Shown here in pieces: positions 25,582 to 35,067 of a DNA stretch of 64,000 bases. The position numbers were made by a program, and so were the translations under genes. The DNA comes from Pseudomonas nitroreducens (GTDB lineage Bacteria > Pseudomonadota > Gammaproteobacteria > Pseudomonadales > Pseudomonadaceae): assembly GCF_014204515.1 (NCBI RefSeq), contig NZ_JACHLI010000007.1:186001-250000 (forward strand), given 5' to 3'. Under the pieces are notes generated by a model. It had not been told where the DNA came from, did no database searches, and saw only the letters and a program-made list of their open reading frames with translations. Position 1 is the first letter of the stretch; each line of letters opens with the position of its first letter.

Positions 25582-26928
25582 ATGAGCCTGATCGCTTCCG
25601 ACCAATTCCGCATCGTTGTCGGCCTCGGCAAGAGCGGCATGTCCCTGGTGCGCTACCTGGCGCGCCAGGGCGTGCCCTTTGCCGTGGCCGATACGCGCGC
25701 GAATCCGCCGGAGCTGGCAACCCTGCGCGAGCAGTATCCGCAGGTTGAGGTGCGCTGCGGCGACCTCGATGCCGATTTCCTCTGCCGCGCCCAGGAGCTC
25801 TACGTGAGCCCGGGCCTGTCGCTGCGCGTGCCGGCGCTGATCGAGGCTGCTGCCCGTGGCGTACGCCTGTCCGGCGACGTCGACCTGTTCGCGCGTCACG
25901 CGAAGGCACCCATCGTCGCCATCACCGGTTCCAACGCCAAGAGCACCGTCACCACCCTGGTGGGCGACATGGCCAAGGCAGCTGGCAAGCGCGTCGCCGT
26001 CGGCGGCAACCTCGGCACCCCGGCCCTGGACCTGCTGGCCGATGACGTCGAGCTTTACGTGGTGGAACTGTCCAGCTTCCAACTGGAAACCTGCGAGCGC
26101 CTGAACGCCGAAGTCGCCACCTGCCTGAACGTCAGCGAAGACCACATGGACCGCTACGACGGCATGGCCGACTACCACCTGGCCAAGCACCGCATCTTCC
26201 GCGGCGCCAAGCAGGTCGTGGTGAACCGCGCCGATGCCCTGAGCCGCCCGCTGATCGCCGACACCGTGCCGTGCTGGACCTTCGGCACCAACAAGCCGGA
26301 CTTCAAGGGCTTCGGCCTGATCGAGGAAGACGGGGAGAAGTGGCTGGCCTTCCAGTTCGAGTCGCTGATGCCGGCCCGCGAGCTGAAGATCCGTGGCGCG
26401 CACAACCAGTCCAACGCCCTGGCGGCGCTGGCGCTGGGGCATGCCGTGGGCCTGCCGTTCGAGCCGATGCTGCAGACCCTGCGCGAGTTCGCCGGTCTCG
26501 CCCACCGCTGCCAGTGGGTACGCGAGCGTAACGGCGTGAACTACTACGACGACTCCAAGGCCACCAACGTCGGCGCCGCCCTGGCGGCCATCGAAGGCCT
26601 GGGCGCCGATATCGACGGCAAGCTGGTGCTGATCGCCGGTGGCGACGGCAAGGGTGCTGATTTCCACGACCTGCGCGAGCCGGTCGCCCGGTATTGCCGC
26701 GCCGTGGTGCTGCTGGGGCGCGATGCCGAGCTGGTCAGTGCTGCCATCGGCAACGCCGTTCCCAAGGTCCGCGTGAATACCCTCGAAGAGGCCGTCGAGC
26801 ACGCTGCCGACCTGGCCCTGCCGGGTGACGCCGTGCTGCTGTCGCCGGCCTGCGCGAGCCTGGACATGTTCAAGAACTACGAAGAACGCGGACGCCTGTT
26901 CGCCAAGGCCGTGGAGGAGCTCGCCTGA
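25582..26928 (+). CDS. murD: UDP-MurNAc-L-alanine--D-glutamate ligase
   Basis: A 448-residue cytoplasmic Mur ligase adding D-Glu to UDP-MurNAc-L-Ala. The Rossmann-like N-terminus (RIVVGLGKSGMSLVRYLA, about 9-26) binds UDP. The ATP loop reads ITGSNAKSTVTTLV (about 114-127); the usual Gly before Lys is Ala, which I recall also in other Pseudomonas MurD proteins. The catalytic region ELSSFQLETC, the NVSEDHMDRYDG loop and the C-terminal DDSKATNVGAALAAI all match. It overlaps ftsW by one base. Confidence 0.96.
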   Translation: MSLIASDQFRIVVGLGKSGMSLVRYLARQGVPFAVADTRANPPELATLREQYPQVEVRCGDLDADFLCRAQELYVSPGLSLRVPALIEAAARGVRLSGDVDLFARHAKAPIVAITGSNAKSTVTTLVGDMAKAAGKRVAVGGNLGTPALDLLADDVELYVVELSSFQLETCERLNAEVATCLNVSEDHMDRYDGMADYHLAKHRIFRGAKQVVVNRADALSRPLIADTVPCWTFGTNKPDFKGFGLIEEDGEKWLAFQFESLMPARELKIRGAHNQSNALAALALGHAVGLPFEPMLQTLREFAGLAHRCQWVRERNGVNYYDDSKATNVGAALAAIEGLGADIDGKLVLIAGGDGKGADFHDLREPVARYCRAVVLLGRDAELVSAAIGNAVPKVRVNTLEEAVEHAADLALPGDAVLLSPACASLDMFKNYEERGRLFAKAVEELA

Positions 26929-28127
26929 TGTTCTCCTTCCTGCGCCCCTATCCGTCCCCGCTGATCAGCCGCAACGGCATCGACATCGACTTCCCGCTGC
27001 TCGCGGGTTGTCTGGCGCTGCTCGGCCTCGGCCTGGTGATGGTCACTTCGGCTTCCTCCGAAGTCGCTGCGGCGCAGTCCGGCAACCCGCTGTACTTCTC
27101 GGTCCGTCACCTGATCTACCTCGCCATCGGCTTCGTCGCCTGCGGCGTGACCATGATGGTGCCGATGGAAACCTGGCAGCGCTGGGGCTGGAAATTGCTC
27201 GCCGTGGCCTTCCTGCTGCTGGTGATGGTGATCACCCCCGGCATCGGCCGCGAGGTGAACGGTTCCATGCGCTGGATCGGCTTCGGCCTGTTCAACATCC
27301 AGCCCTCGGAGATCGCCAAGGTCTTCGTGGTGATCTTCATGGCCGGCTATCTGGTGCGTCGCCAGGAAGAAGTGCGCGAGAGCTGGCTGGGCTTCTTCAA
27401 GCCGTTCGTGGTGCTGCTGCCCATGGCCGGCCTGCTGCTGCGCGAGCCCGACTTCGGCGCCACCGTGGTGATGATGGGCGCGGCTGCGGCAATGCTGTTC
27501 CTCGGCGGCGTGGGCCTGTTCCGCTTCGGCCTGATGGTCGCTCTGGCGGTGGGCGCTGTGGTTCTGCTGATCCAGACCCAGCCTTACCGGATGGCGCGCC
27601 TGACCAACTTCACCGACCCCTGGGCCGACCAGTTCGGCGCGGGCTACCAGCTCAGCCAGGCGCTGATCGCCTTCGGCCGTGGCGGCTGGACCGGCATGGG
27701 CCTGGGCAACAGCATCCAGAAGCAGTTCTACCTGCCCGAAGCGCACACCGACTTCGTGTTCGCCGTGCTCGCCGAAGAACTGGGCATCGTTGGTGCCATG
27801 GCCACTGTCGCGCTGTTCGTCTTCGTCAGCCTGCGCGCGCTGTACATCGGCATCTGGGCCGAGCAGTCGAAACAGTACTTCTCCGCCTACGTTGCCTACG
27901 GCTTGGCCTTCCTGTGGATCGGCCAGTTCCTGATCAACGTCGGCGTGAACGTCGGCCTGCTGCCGACCAAGGGCCTGACCCTGCCATTCCTCAGCTACGG
28001 CGGCAGCTCTCTGGTGATCTGCTGTGCCCAGCTGGGAATGCTGCTGCGCATCGAATGGGAACGCCGCACCGTGATGGGCAGCGAGGAATATGAATTCAGC
28101 GAAGAGGACTTTGCCGATGAAAGGTAA
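26928..28127 (+). CDS. ftsW: Septal peptidoglycan glycosyltransferase FtsW
   Basis: A 399-residue SEDS-family polymerase that makes septal glycan strands together with FtsI. About ten membrane helices are visible. Family signatures include GREVNGSMRWIGFGLFNIQPSE (about 105-126), the large periplasmic loop with the catalytic Asp context NFTDPWADQFGAGYQLSQ (about 226-243), GNSIQKQFYLPEAHTDFVFAVLAEELG and the C-terminal GLTLPFLSYGGSS. It starts within the murD stop codon and its last 11 bases overlap murG. Confidence 0.96.
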   Translation: MFSFLRPYPSPLISRNGIDIDFPLLAGCLALLGLGLVMVTSASSEVAAAQSGNPLYFSVRHLIYLAIGFVACGVTMMVPMETWQRWGWKLLAVAFLLLVMVITPGIGREVNGSMRWIGFGLFNIQPSEIAKVFVVIFMAGYLVRRQEEVRESWLGFFKPFVVLLPMAGLLLREPDFGATVVMMGAAAAMLFLGGVGLFRFGLMVALAVGAVVLLIQTQPYRMARLTNFTDPWADQFGAGYQLSQALIAFGRGGWTGMGLGNSIQKQFYLPEAHTDFVFAVLAEELGIVGAMATVALFVFVSLRALYIGIWAEQSKQYFSAYVAYGLAFLWIGQFLINVGVNVGLLPTKGLTLPFLSYGGSSLVICCAQLGMLLRIEWERRTVMGSEEYEFSEEDFADER

Positions 28128-29190
28128 CGTCCTGATCATGGCTGGCGGCACCGGCGGACACGTGTTCCCGGCCCTGGCCTGCGCCCGTGAGTTCCAGGCG
28201 CGCGGTTACAGCGTGCACTGGCTGGGCACGCCGCGCGGCATCGAGAACGACCTGGTGCCCAAGGCCGGCCTGCCGCTGCACCTGATCAACGTCAGCGGCC
28301 TGCGCGGCAAGGGCCTCAAGTCCCTGCTGCGCGCGCCGTTCGATCTGCTCAAGTCGCTGTTCCAGGCGCTGGGCGTGGTACGCCAGCTCAAGCCGGTGTG
28401 CGTGCTTGGTCTGGGTGGCTATGTCACCGGCCCAGGCGGCCTGGCGGCCAAGCTGTCCGGCGTGCCGCTGGTGATCCACGAACAGAACGCCGTCGCCGGC
28501 ACCGCCAACCGCAGCCTAGCGCCGCTGGCCAAACGGGTCTGCGAAGCCTTCCCGGACACCTTCGACAGCAGCGCCAAGCGCCTGACCACCGGCAACCCGG
28601 TGCGCGTCGAGCTGTTCCTGGAAGAGGGCGCCCGCGCGCCGCTGGCCGGTCGCCGGGTCAACCTGCTGGTGCTGGGCGGCAGCCTGGGCGCCGAGCCGCT
28701 GAACAAGCTGCTGCCCGAAGCGCTGGCACAGGTGCCTGCGGAAATCCGTCCGGCCATTCGCCATCAGGCCGGCCGTCAGCATGACGAAATTACCGCGGAG
28801 CGTTATCGCACCGCCGGTGTCGAAGCGGACGTAGCTACGTTCATCGCCGACATGGCCGCGGCCTACGCCTGGGCCGATCTGGTGATCTGCCGCGCTGGCG
28901 CGCTGACCGTCAGCGAGCTGACCGCCGCTGGCCTTGCGTCCTTCCTGGTGCCGCTGCCCCACGCGATCGACGACCACCAGACCAAGAACGCCGAATTCCT
29001 GGTGCGCGAGGGCGCGGCCCTCCTGCTGCCACAGAAATCTACCAGCGCCGCCGAACTGGCCGCGCAGTTGTCCGAGGTATTGATGCATCCCGATTCCCTG
29101 ACCCGCATGGCCGCTCGCGCTCGCAGCCTGGCCAAGCCCGAGGCTACCCGTACGGTAGTCGATGCCTGCCTGGAGGTGGCCCGTGGTTAA
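28117..29190 (+). CDS. murG: UDP-GlcNAc--lipid I N-acetylglucosaminyltransferase MurG
   Basis: A 357-residue GT-B glycosyltransferase at the inner face of the cytoplasmic membrane that converts lipid I to lipid II. The N-terminal domain shows AGGTGGHVFPALACA (about 8-22) and GLGGYVTGPGG (about 98-108). The C-terminal domain shows LGGSLGAEPLN, CRAGALTVSELTAAG (about 260-274) and LPHAIDDHQTKNAEFL, the UDP-GlcNAc site. The ATG at 28117 begins MKGNVLIMAGG, the family start, and overlaps ftsW by 11 bases; murC starts 8 bases before its end. Confidence 0.97.
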   Translation: MKGNVLIMAGGTGGHVFPALACAREFQARGYSVHWLGTPRGIENDLVPKAGLPLHLINVSGLRGKGLKSLLRAPFDLLKSLFQALGVVRQLKPVCVLGLGGYVTGPGGLAAKLSGVPLVIHEQNAVAGTANRSLAPLAKRVCEAFPDTFDSSAKRLTTGNPVRVELFLEEGARAPLAGRRVNLLVLGGSLGAEPLNKLLPEALAQVPAEIRPAIRHQAGRQHDEITAERYRTAGVEADVATFIADMAAAYAWADLVICRAGALTVSELTAAGLASFLVPLPHAIDDHQTKNAEFLVREGAALLLPQKSTSAAELAAQLSEVLMHPDSLTRMAARARSLAKPEATRTVVDACLEVARG

Positions 29191-30637
29191 GGAACCCACT
29201 GGCGTCACCCGCACCATGCGGCGCATCCGCCGCATCCACTTCGTCGGCATCGGTGGCGTGGGCATGTGCGGTATCGCGGAAGTGCTGCTCAACCTCGGCT
29301 ACGAAGTCTCCGGCTCCGACCTCAAGGCGTCGCCGGTCACCGAGCGCCTGCAGAAGTTCGGCGCAGAAATCTTCATCGGCCATCGCGCGGAGAACTCCGA
29401 CGGCGCCGATGTGCTGGTGGTGTCCAGCGCGGTGAACAAGTCCAACCCGGAAGTCGCCGCCGCGCTGGATCGCCGCGTGCCGGTGGTACCGCGCGCCGAG
29501 ATGCTTGCCGAGCTGATGCGCTATCGCCACGGCATCGCCGTCGCCGGTACCCACGGCAAGACCACCACCACCAGCCTGATCGCCTCGGTGTTCGCCGCCG
29601 GCGGCCTGGACCCGACCTTCGTCATCGGCGGCCGCCTGAACGCTGCCGGTACCAACGCGCAGCTGGGCACCAGCCGTTACCTGGTGGCCGAGGCCGACGA
29701 GAGCGACGCCAGCTTCCTGCACCTGCAGCCTATGGTCTCGGTGGTCACCAACATCGACGCCGACCACATGAGCACCTATGGCGGCGACTTCAACAAACTG
29801 AAGCGCACCTTCGTCGACTTCCTGCACAACCTGCCGTTCTACGGCCTGGCGGTGGTCTGCGTGGACGACCCGGTAGTGCGTGAGATCCTGCCGCAGGTCG
29901 CCCGTCCGACCGTGACCTACGGCCTGAGCGAGGACGCCGACGTCCGCGCCATCAACATCCGCCAGGAAGGCATGCGCACCTACTTCACCGTGCTGCGCCC
30001 CGAGCGCGAGCCGCTGGACGTCTCGGTGAACATGCCCGGCCTGCACAACGTGCTGAACTCCCTGGCGACCATCGTCATCGCCACCGATGAAGGCATCTCC
30101 GACGAAGCCATCGTCCAGGGCCTGTCCGGCTTCCAGGGCGTCGGCCGGCGCTTCCAGGTCTATGGCGACCTGCAGGTGCAGGGCGGCAGCGTGATGCTGG
30201 TCGACGACTACGGCCACCACCCGCGCGAAGTCGCGGCGGTGATCAAGGCCGTGCGCGGCGGCTGGCCGGAGCGCCGTCTGGTGATGGTCTACCAGCCGCA
30301 CCGCTTCAGCCGTACCCGCGATCTGTACGACGACTTCGTGCAGGTACTGGGCGAGGCCAACGTGCTGATGCTGATGGAGGTCTACCCGGCTGGCGAAGAG
30401 CCGATTCCCGGCGCCGACAGCCGTCACCTGTGCCACAGCATCCGCCAGCGCGGCCAGCTCGACCCGATCTACCTGGAGCGTGGCGGCGACCTCGCCTCGC
30501 TGCTCAAGCCGCTGCTGCGTCCGGGCGACATCCTGCTCTGCCAGGGCGCCGGTGATATCGGCGGGCTGGCTCCGGCACTGATCAAGAATCCGATGTTCGG
30601 CGCCGCCGCTGCGGGCGTCGAGGGGAAGAAGCAATGA
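29183..30637 (+). CDS. murC: UDP-MurNAc--L-alanine ligase
   Basis: A 484-residue Mur ligase catalysing the first amino-acid addition to UDP-MurNAc. The UDP-binding Rossmann motif is HFVGIGGVGMCGIAEVL (about 18-34), the ATP loop VAGTHGKTTTTSLI (about 121-134), followed by EADESDASFLHL and the C-terminal DDYGHHPREV. The GTG at 29183 is preceded by GGAGGTGG; it overlaps the murG stop by 8 bases. The ddlB start overlaps its stop by 4 bases. Confidence 0.96.
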   Translation: MVKEPTGVTRTMRRIRRIHFVGIGGVGMCGIAEVLLNLGYEVSGSDLKASPVTERLQKFGAEIFIGHRAENSDGADVLVVSSAVNKSNPEVAAALDRRVPVVPRAEMLAELMRYRHGIAVAGTHGKTTTTSLIASVFAAGGLDPTFVIGGRLNAAGTNAQLGTSRYLVAEADESDASFLHLQPMVSVVTNIDADHMSTYGGDFNKLKRTFVDFLHNLPFYGLAVVCVDDPVVREILPQVARPTVTYGLSEDADVRAINIRQEGMRTYFTVLRPEREPLDVSVNMPGLHNVLNSLATIVIATDEGISDEAIVQGLSGFQGVGRRFQVYGDLQVQGGSVMLVDDYGHHPREVAAVIKAVRGGWPERRLVMVYQPHRFSRTRDLYDDFVQVLGEANVLMLMEVYPAGEEPIPGADSRHLCHSIRQRGQLDPIYLERGGDLASLLKPLLRPGDILLCQGAGDIGGLAPALIKNPMFGAAAAGVEGKKQ

Positions 30638-31581
30638 GTGACGCCCTCAAATCCGCCCTCGAGCCCCGCGCCTTCGGTCGCGTCGCCGTGCTGTATGGTG
30701 GCAAGAGCGCCGAGCGCGAGGTGTCGCTGAAGTCCGGCGCCATGGTCCTGCAGGCTCTGCAGGGTGCAGGCGTCGACGCTTTCGGCATCGACGTGGGCGA
30801 CGACCTGCTGGAGCGTCTGACCCGCGAGAAGATCGACCGCGCCTTCATCATCCTCCACGGCCGTGGCGGGGAAGACGGCACCATGCAGGGCCTGCTGGAG
30901 ATCGCCGGTATTCCCTACACCGGCAGCGGCGTGCTGGCTTCCGCTCTGGCCATGGACAAGCTGCGCACCAAGCGCGTGTGGCTGAGCCTGGGCCTGCCGA
31001 CGCCCGACCACGCCGTGCTGGCCAGCGAGGACGATTGCCGCGCTGCTGCGGCGAAGCTCGGTTTCCCGCTGATCGTCAAGCCGGCCAACGAGGGTTCGAG
31101 CATCGGCATGGCCAAGGTGAACAGCGAGCAGGAACTGATCGCTGCCTGGGCCGATGCCGCGAAATACGATCCGCAGGTGCTGGTCGAGCAGTGGATCAGC
31201 GGCCCCGAATACACCGTGGCGATCCTCCGTGGCCAGGTGCTGCCGCCCATTCGACTGGGCACTCCGCACACCTTCTACGACTACGACGCCAAGTACCTGG
31301 CCAACGATACCCAGTACCAGATTCCCTGCGGCCTCGATGCCGACAAGGAGCAGGAACTCAAGGACCTGACCGCGCGCGCCTGCGATGCCCTCGGCATCCA
31401 GGGCTGGGGTCGGACCGACGTGATGCAGGACGCCCAAGGGCGCTTCTGGCTGTTGGAAGTGAACACCGCACCGGGCATGACCGACCACAGCCTGGTGCCC
31501 ATGGCCGCGCGCGCGGCCGGCCTGGACTTCCAGCAGCTGGTGCTGGCGATCCTCGCCGACAGCGTCGAGGCAAGGGGGTAA
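30634..31581 (+). CDS. ddlB: D-alanine--D-alanine ligase B
   Basis: A 315-residue ATP-grasp enzyme forming the D-Ala-D-Ala dipeptide used by MurF. Key segments are YGGKSAEREVSLKSG (about 20-34), HGRGGEDGTMQGLLE (about 74-88, substrate loop), VKPANEGSSIGMAKV (about 148-162) and EVNTAPGMTDHSLVP (about 271-285, Mg2+ and D-Ala binding). Length is that of E. coli DdlB. It starts with ATGA over the murC stop and is followed by ftsQ after 3 bases. Confidence 0.97.
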   Translation: MSDALKSALEPRAFGRVAVLYGGKSAEREVSLKSGAMVLQALQGAGVDAFGIDVGDDLLERLTREKIDRAFIILHGRGGEDGTMQGLLEIAGIPYTGSGVLASALAMDKLRTKRVWLSLGLPTPDHAVLASEDDCRAAAAKLGFPLIVKPANEGSSIGMAKVNSEQELIAAWADAAKYDPQVLVEQWISGPEYTVAILRGQVLPPIRLGTPHTFYDYDAKYLANDTQYQIPCGLDADKEQELKDLTARACDALGIQGWGRTDVMQDAQGRFWLLEVNTAPGMTDHSLVPMAARAAGLDFQQLVLAILADSVEARG

Positions 31582-31584
31582 GTC

Positions 31585-32448
31585 ATGAACGGCGCGCAGC
31601 TTCGTCACCAGAATCCCGGAATCGGCCGTGCCCCTGCACGCAAGCCGGTGCCGCGCGGCGCCAGCCGTCTGGTGGCCAAGGAGCCGCTCAGCGCCCGCAT
31701 GCCCAAGCCCAGCTTCGGCTTCCTGAAGGTGCTGCTGTGGCCTCTGGTGCTGGGTGTGCTCGGCGGTGGCGCTTACTACGGCGCGCAGTATGTGCTGCCC
31801 TACGCGGACCGGCCGATTGCCAAGGTCAGCGTGGAAGGCGACCTGAGCTACATCAGCCAGGCGGCCGTGCAGCAGCGGATCAGCCCCTACGTGTCGGCCA
31901 GCTTCTTCACCATCGACCTGGCCGGCATGCGTCAGGAGCTGGAGCAGATGCCCTGGATCGCCCATGCCGAGGTGCGCCGCGTCTGGCCCGACCAGGTGGT
32001 GGTCCGCCTGGACGAGCAATTGCCCATCGCCCGATGGGGTGACGAAGCCCTGCTGAACAACCAGGGTCAGGCTTTCGCCCCGCGTGAAGTGGCCAACTAC
32101 GAGCACCTGCCGCGCCTGTCCGGCCCGCAGCGTGCTCAGCAGCAAGTGATGCAGCAGTACCAGATTCTCAGCCAGATGCTCCGCCCGCTGGGCTTCACCA
32201 TCGCCAGCCTGGACATGAGTTCGCGCGGCGCCTGGACCCTGGGCACCGCACAGGGTGTGGAGATCATGCTGGGCCGCGATCACGCGGTGGAACAGATTCG
32301 CCGGTTCGTGACCATCTACGACAAGGCGCTGAAAGAACAGATTACGAAAATTGCCCGCATCGACATGCGCTACCCCAACGGCCTGGCCGTGGGTTGGCGC
32401 GATCCGGTGCCGGAAGCGACGGTGGCTCAGACCACCGCCGCGCAGTGA
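31585..32448 (+). CDS. ftsQ: Cell division protein FtsQ
   Basis: A 287-residue bitopic protein of the divisome FtsQLB complex. A basic, proline-containing cytoplasmic N-terminus of about 45 residues precedes one membrane helix (VLLWPLVLGVLGGGAYYGAQYV). Then come a POTRA domain (about 75-145, VSVEGDLSYISQAAVQQRI) and a beta domain (about 150-270, DEALLNNQGQAFAP and DMSSRGAWTLGTAQG). Sequence conservation is modest, so position between ddlB and ftsA adds to the identification. ftsA follows after 21 bases. Confidence 0.95.
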   Translation: MNGAQLRHQNPGIGRAPARKPVPRGASRLVAKEPLSARMPKPSFGFLKVLLWPLVLGVLGGGAYYGAQYVLPYADRPIAKVSVEGDLSYISQAAVQQRISPYVSASFFTIDLAGMRQELEQMPWIAHAEVRRVWPDQVVVRLDEQLPIARWGDEALLNNQGQAFAPREVANYEHLPRLSGPQRAQQQVMQQYQILSQMLRPLGFTIASLDMSSRGAWTLGTAQGVEIMLGRDHAVEQIRRFVTIYDKALKEQITKIARIDMRYPNGLAVGWRDPVPEATVAQTTAAQ

Positions 32449-32469
32449 GTTGAGGAGACTTCGATAAAC

Positions 32470-33717
32470 ATGGCAAGCGTGCAGAGCGGCAAAATGGTCG
32501 TCGGCCTCGACATCGGCACCTCCAAGGTGGTGGCGCTGGTGGGTGAAGTGGCGGCCGATGGCAAGCTGGAAATCGTCGGTATCGGGACGCATCCGTCCCG
32601 CGGCCTGAAGAAGGGCGTGGTGGTCAACATCGAGTCCACAGTGCAATCGATCCAGCGCGCCATCGATGAAGCCCAGCAGATGGCGGGCTGCCGTATCCAC
32701 TCGGCCTTCGTCGGGATTGCCGGCAACCATATCCGCAGCCTGAATTCCCACGGCATCGTGGCGATCCGCGATCGTGAAGTCAGCGGCGCCGACATCGAAC
32801 GCGTACTGGACGCGGCCCAGGCCGTGGCCATCCCGGCCGACCAGCGTGTGCTGCACACCCTGGCCCAGGACTACGTGATCGACAACCAGGAAGGCGTGCG
32901 CGAGCCGCTGGGCATGTCCGGCGTGCGCCTGGAAGCCAAGGTGCACGTGGTGACCTGCGCGGTGAACGCCGCGCAGAACATCGAGAAGTGCGTGCGCCGC
33001 TGCGGTCTGGAAGTGGACGACATCATCCTCGAGCAGCTGGCTTCGGCCTATTCCGTGCTCACCGAGGATGAGAAGGAACTGGGCGTGTGCCTGGTGGACA
33101 TCGGCGGCGGCACCACCGACATCGCCATCTTCACCGAGGGCGCGATCCGCCACACGGCGGTGATCCCGATCGCCGGCGACCAGGTCACCAACGACATCGC
33201 CATGGCGCTGCGTACCCCGACCCAGTACGCTGAGGAAATCAAGATTCGCTACGCCTGTGCACTGGCCAAACTGGCCGGCCCCGGCGAAACCATCAAGGTG
33301 CCCAGCGTCGGTGATCGTCCGCCGCGGGAACTGTCGCGCCAGGCGCTTGCCGAAGTGGTCGAGCCTCGTTACGACGAGCTGTTCACCCTGGTTCAGGCCG
33401 AACTGCGCCGCAGTGGCTACGAGGACCTGATTCCAGCCGGGATCGTCATGACCGGCGGCACCGCCAAGATGGAAGGCGCCGTCGAGCTGGCCGAGGAGAT
33501 CTTCCACATGCCGGTACGCCTGGGCGTACCCCACAGCGTCAAGGGACTGGCCGACGTCGTGCGCAATCCGATCTATTCCACCGGTGTGGGGCTGCTCCTG
33601 TACGGACTGCAAAAGCAATCCGACGGCATCTCCCTGTCCGGCAGCAGCTTCAGCAGCGACGAACCCAAGACACCGGTACTGGAAAAGCTCAAACGCTGGG
33701 TCCAGGGCAATTTCTGA
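32470..33717 (+). CDS. ftsA: Cell division protein FtsA
   Basis: A 415-residue actin-like ATPase that tethers FtsZ to the membrane and recruits later division proteins. Actin-fold motifs are VVGLDIGTSKVVALVGE (about 11-27), VDIGGGTTDIAIF (about 212-224) and IVMTGGTAKMEGAVEL (about 335-350); the 1C domain lies at about 85-165. The final helix (VLEKLKRWVQGNF) is the amphipathic membrane-targeting sequence. The ATG has TTGAGGAGA upstream. There are 53 bases before ftsZ. Confidence 0.97.
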   Translation: MASVQSGKMVVGLDIGTSKVVALVGEVAADGKLEIVGIGTHPSRGLKKGVVVNIESTVQSIQRAIDEAQQMAGCRIHSAFVGIAGNHIRSLNSHGIVAIRDREVSGADIERVLDAAQAVAIPADQRVLHTLAQDYVIDNQEGVREPLGMSGVRLEAKVHVVTCAVNAAQNIEKCVRRCGLEVDDIILEQLASAYSVLTEDEKELGVCLVDIGGGTTDIAIFTEGAIRHTAVIPIAGDQVTNDIAMALRTPTQYAEEIKIRYACALAKLAGPGETIKVPSVGDRPPRELSRQALAEVVEPRYDELFTLVQAELRRSGYEDLIPAGIVMTGGTAKMEGAVELAEEIFHMPVRLGVPHSVKGLADVVRNPIYSTGVGLLLYGLQKQSDGISLSGSSFSSDEPKTPVLEKLKRWVQGNF

Positions 33718-33770
33718 TTTACCACCGCGGTAAACGTAGGCAACACAACTAGAAAGGAAGGAGAGGGGAA

Positions 33771-34955
33771 ATGTTTGAACTGGTAGATAACGTCCCGCAA
33801 ACAGCAGTCATCAAGGTGATCGGCGTAGGTGGTGGCGGCGGCAACGCCGTGAACCACATGGCCAAGAACAACGTTGATGGCGTCGAATTCATTTGCGCCA
33901 ACACCGATGCGCAGGCGCTGAAGAACATCGCCGCGCGCACCGTGCTGCAGCTCGGCCCGGGTGTGACCAAGGGCCTGGGCGCTGGCGCCAACCCCGAAGT
34001 AGGCCGCCAGGCCGCCATAGAGGACCGCGAGCGTATCGCCGAAGTCCTGGAAGGCGCCGACATGGTCTTCATCACCACCGGCATGGGTGGCGGTACCGGT
34101 ACCGGTGCTGCGCCGATCATTGCCGAGGTTGCCAAGGAAATGGGCATCCTCACCGTGGCCGTGGTCACCCGTCCGTTCCCGTTCGAAGGTCGCAAGCGCA
34201 TGCAGATCGCCGACGAGGGCATCCGCTCGCTGGCGGAAAGCGTCGACTCGCTGATCACCATCCCGAACGAAAAACTGCTGACCATCCTGGGCAAGGACGC
34301 GAGCCTGCTGGCCGCCTTCGCCAAGGCTGACGATGTACTGGCCGGTGCCGTTCGCGGTATCTCCGACATCATCAAGCGCCCGGGCATGATCAACGTCGAC
34401 TTCGCCGACGTGAAAACCGTCATGAGCGAAATGGGCATGGCGATGATGGGCACCGGCTGCGCCAGCGGTCCGAACCGTGCTCGCGAGGCGACCGAGGCGG
34501 CGATCCGCAACCCGCTGCTGGAAGACGTCAACCTGCAGGGCGCCCGCGGCATCCTGGTGAACATCACCGCCGGTCCCGACCTGTCCCTGGGCGAGTACTC
34601 CGATGTGGGCAACATCATCGAGCAGTTCGCTTCCGAGCACGCCACCGTGAAGGTGGGCACCGTGATCGATCCGGACATGCGCGACGAGCTGCACGTCACC
34701 GTGGTCGCCACCGGTCTGGGCGCGCGCCTGGAAAAACCGGTCAAGGTCGTCGACAACACCGTTCAGACCCAGGCCGTCAGCAGCCAGGCTCCGGTTCAGC
34801 GCGAGCAGCAGTCGGTGAACTACCGCGACCTGGACCGTCCGACCGTCATGCGCAACCAGAGCCACGGCGGCGCAGCCACCGCGGCCAAGCTGAACCCGCA
34901 GGACGATCTGGACTACCTGGACATTCCGGCCTTCCTGCGTCGCCAGGCCGATTGA
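33771..34955 (+). CDS. ftsZ: Cell division protein FtsZ
   Basis: The 394-residue tubulin-like GTPase that forms the Z-ring. The nucleotide-binding region has VGGGGGNAVNHM (about 17-28) and the tubulin signature GGGTGTG (about 106-112). NPLLEDVNLQGARGILVNI contains the T7 loop residues for GTP hydrolysis. A variable linker (about 320-380, rich in Q, S, V) leads to the conserved tail LDYLDIPAFLRRQAD that binds FtsA, ZipA and ZapE. A very strong ribosome site (AGGAAGGAGAGGGG) precedes the ATG, in line with the high level of FtsZ needed. Confidence 0.98.
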   Translation: MFELVDNVPQTAVIKVIGVGGGGGNAVNHMAKNNVDGVEFICANTDAQALKNIAARTVLQLGPGVTKGLGAGANPEVGRQAAIEDRERIAEVLEGADMVFITTGMGGGTGTGAAPIIAEVAKEMGILTVAVVTRPFPFEGRKRMQIADEGIRSLAESVDSLITIPNEKLLTILGKDASLLAAFAKADDVLAGAVRGISDIIKRPGMINVDFADVKTVMSEMGMAMMGTGCASGPNRAREATEAAIRNPLLEDVNLQGARGILVNITAGPDLSLGEYSDVGNIIEQFASEHATVKVGTVIDPDMRDELHVTVVATGLGARLEKPVKVVDNTVQTQAVSSQAPVQREQQSVNYRDLDRPTVMRNQSHGGAATAAKLNPQDDLDYLDIPAFLRRQAD

Positions 34956-34986
34956 GTCGATTTATCAGGAGTATCAATGTGATTGG

Positions 34987-35015
34987 TGTTCAGCAAAGGG
35001 CGGTTCTGCTATCAT
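34987..35015 (+). promoter_or_regulatory. Candidate lpxC promoter with extended -10
   Basis: TGTTCA (34987-34992), 17-base spacer and TATCAT (35010-35015) preceded by TGC, an extended -10 form. lpxC starts at 35068, so the leader would be about 45 bases. Inferred by eye. Confidence 0.5.
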
Positions 35016-35067
35016 CGCCGCCCATTGTTGACAACAGTTCGCAACTTGCGCGAAAGCGGCCAAAGCC

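Noticed and set aside
30469..33618. 1049-codon open frame on the minus strand opposite ddlB, ftsQ and ftsA
   Set aside because: It is antisense to three certain genes. Its composition (His-, Gln-, Val-, Gly-rich with no domain) is what the reverse strand of GC-rich Pseudomonas genes gives.
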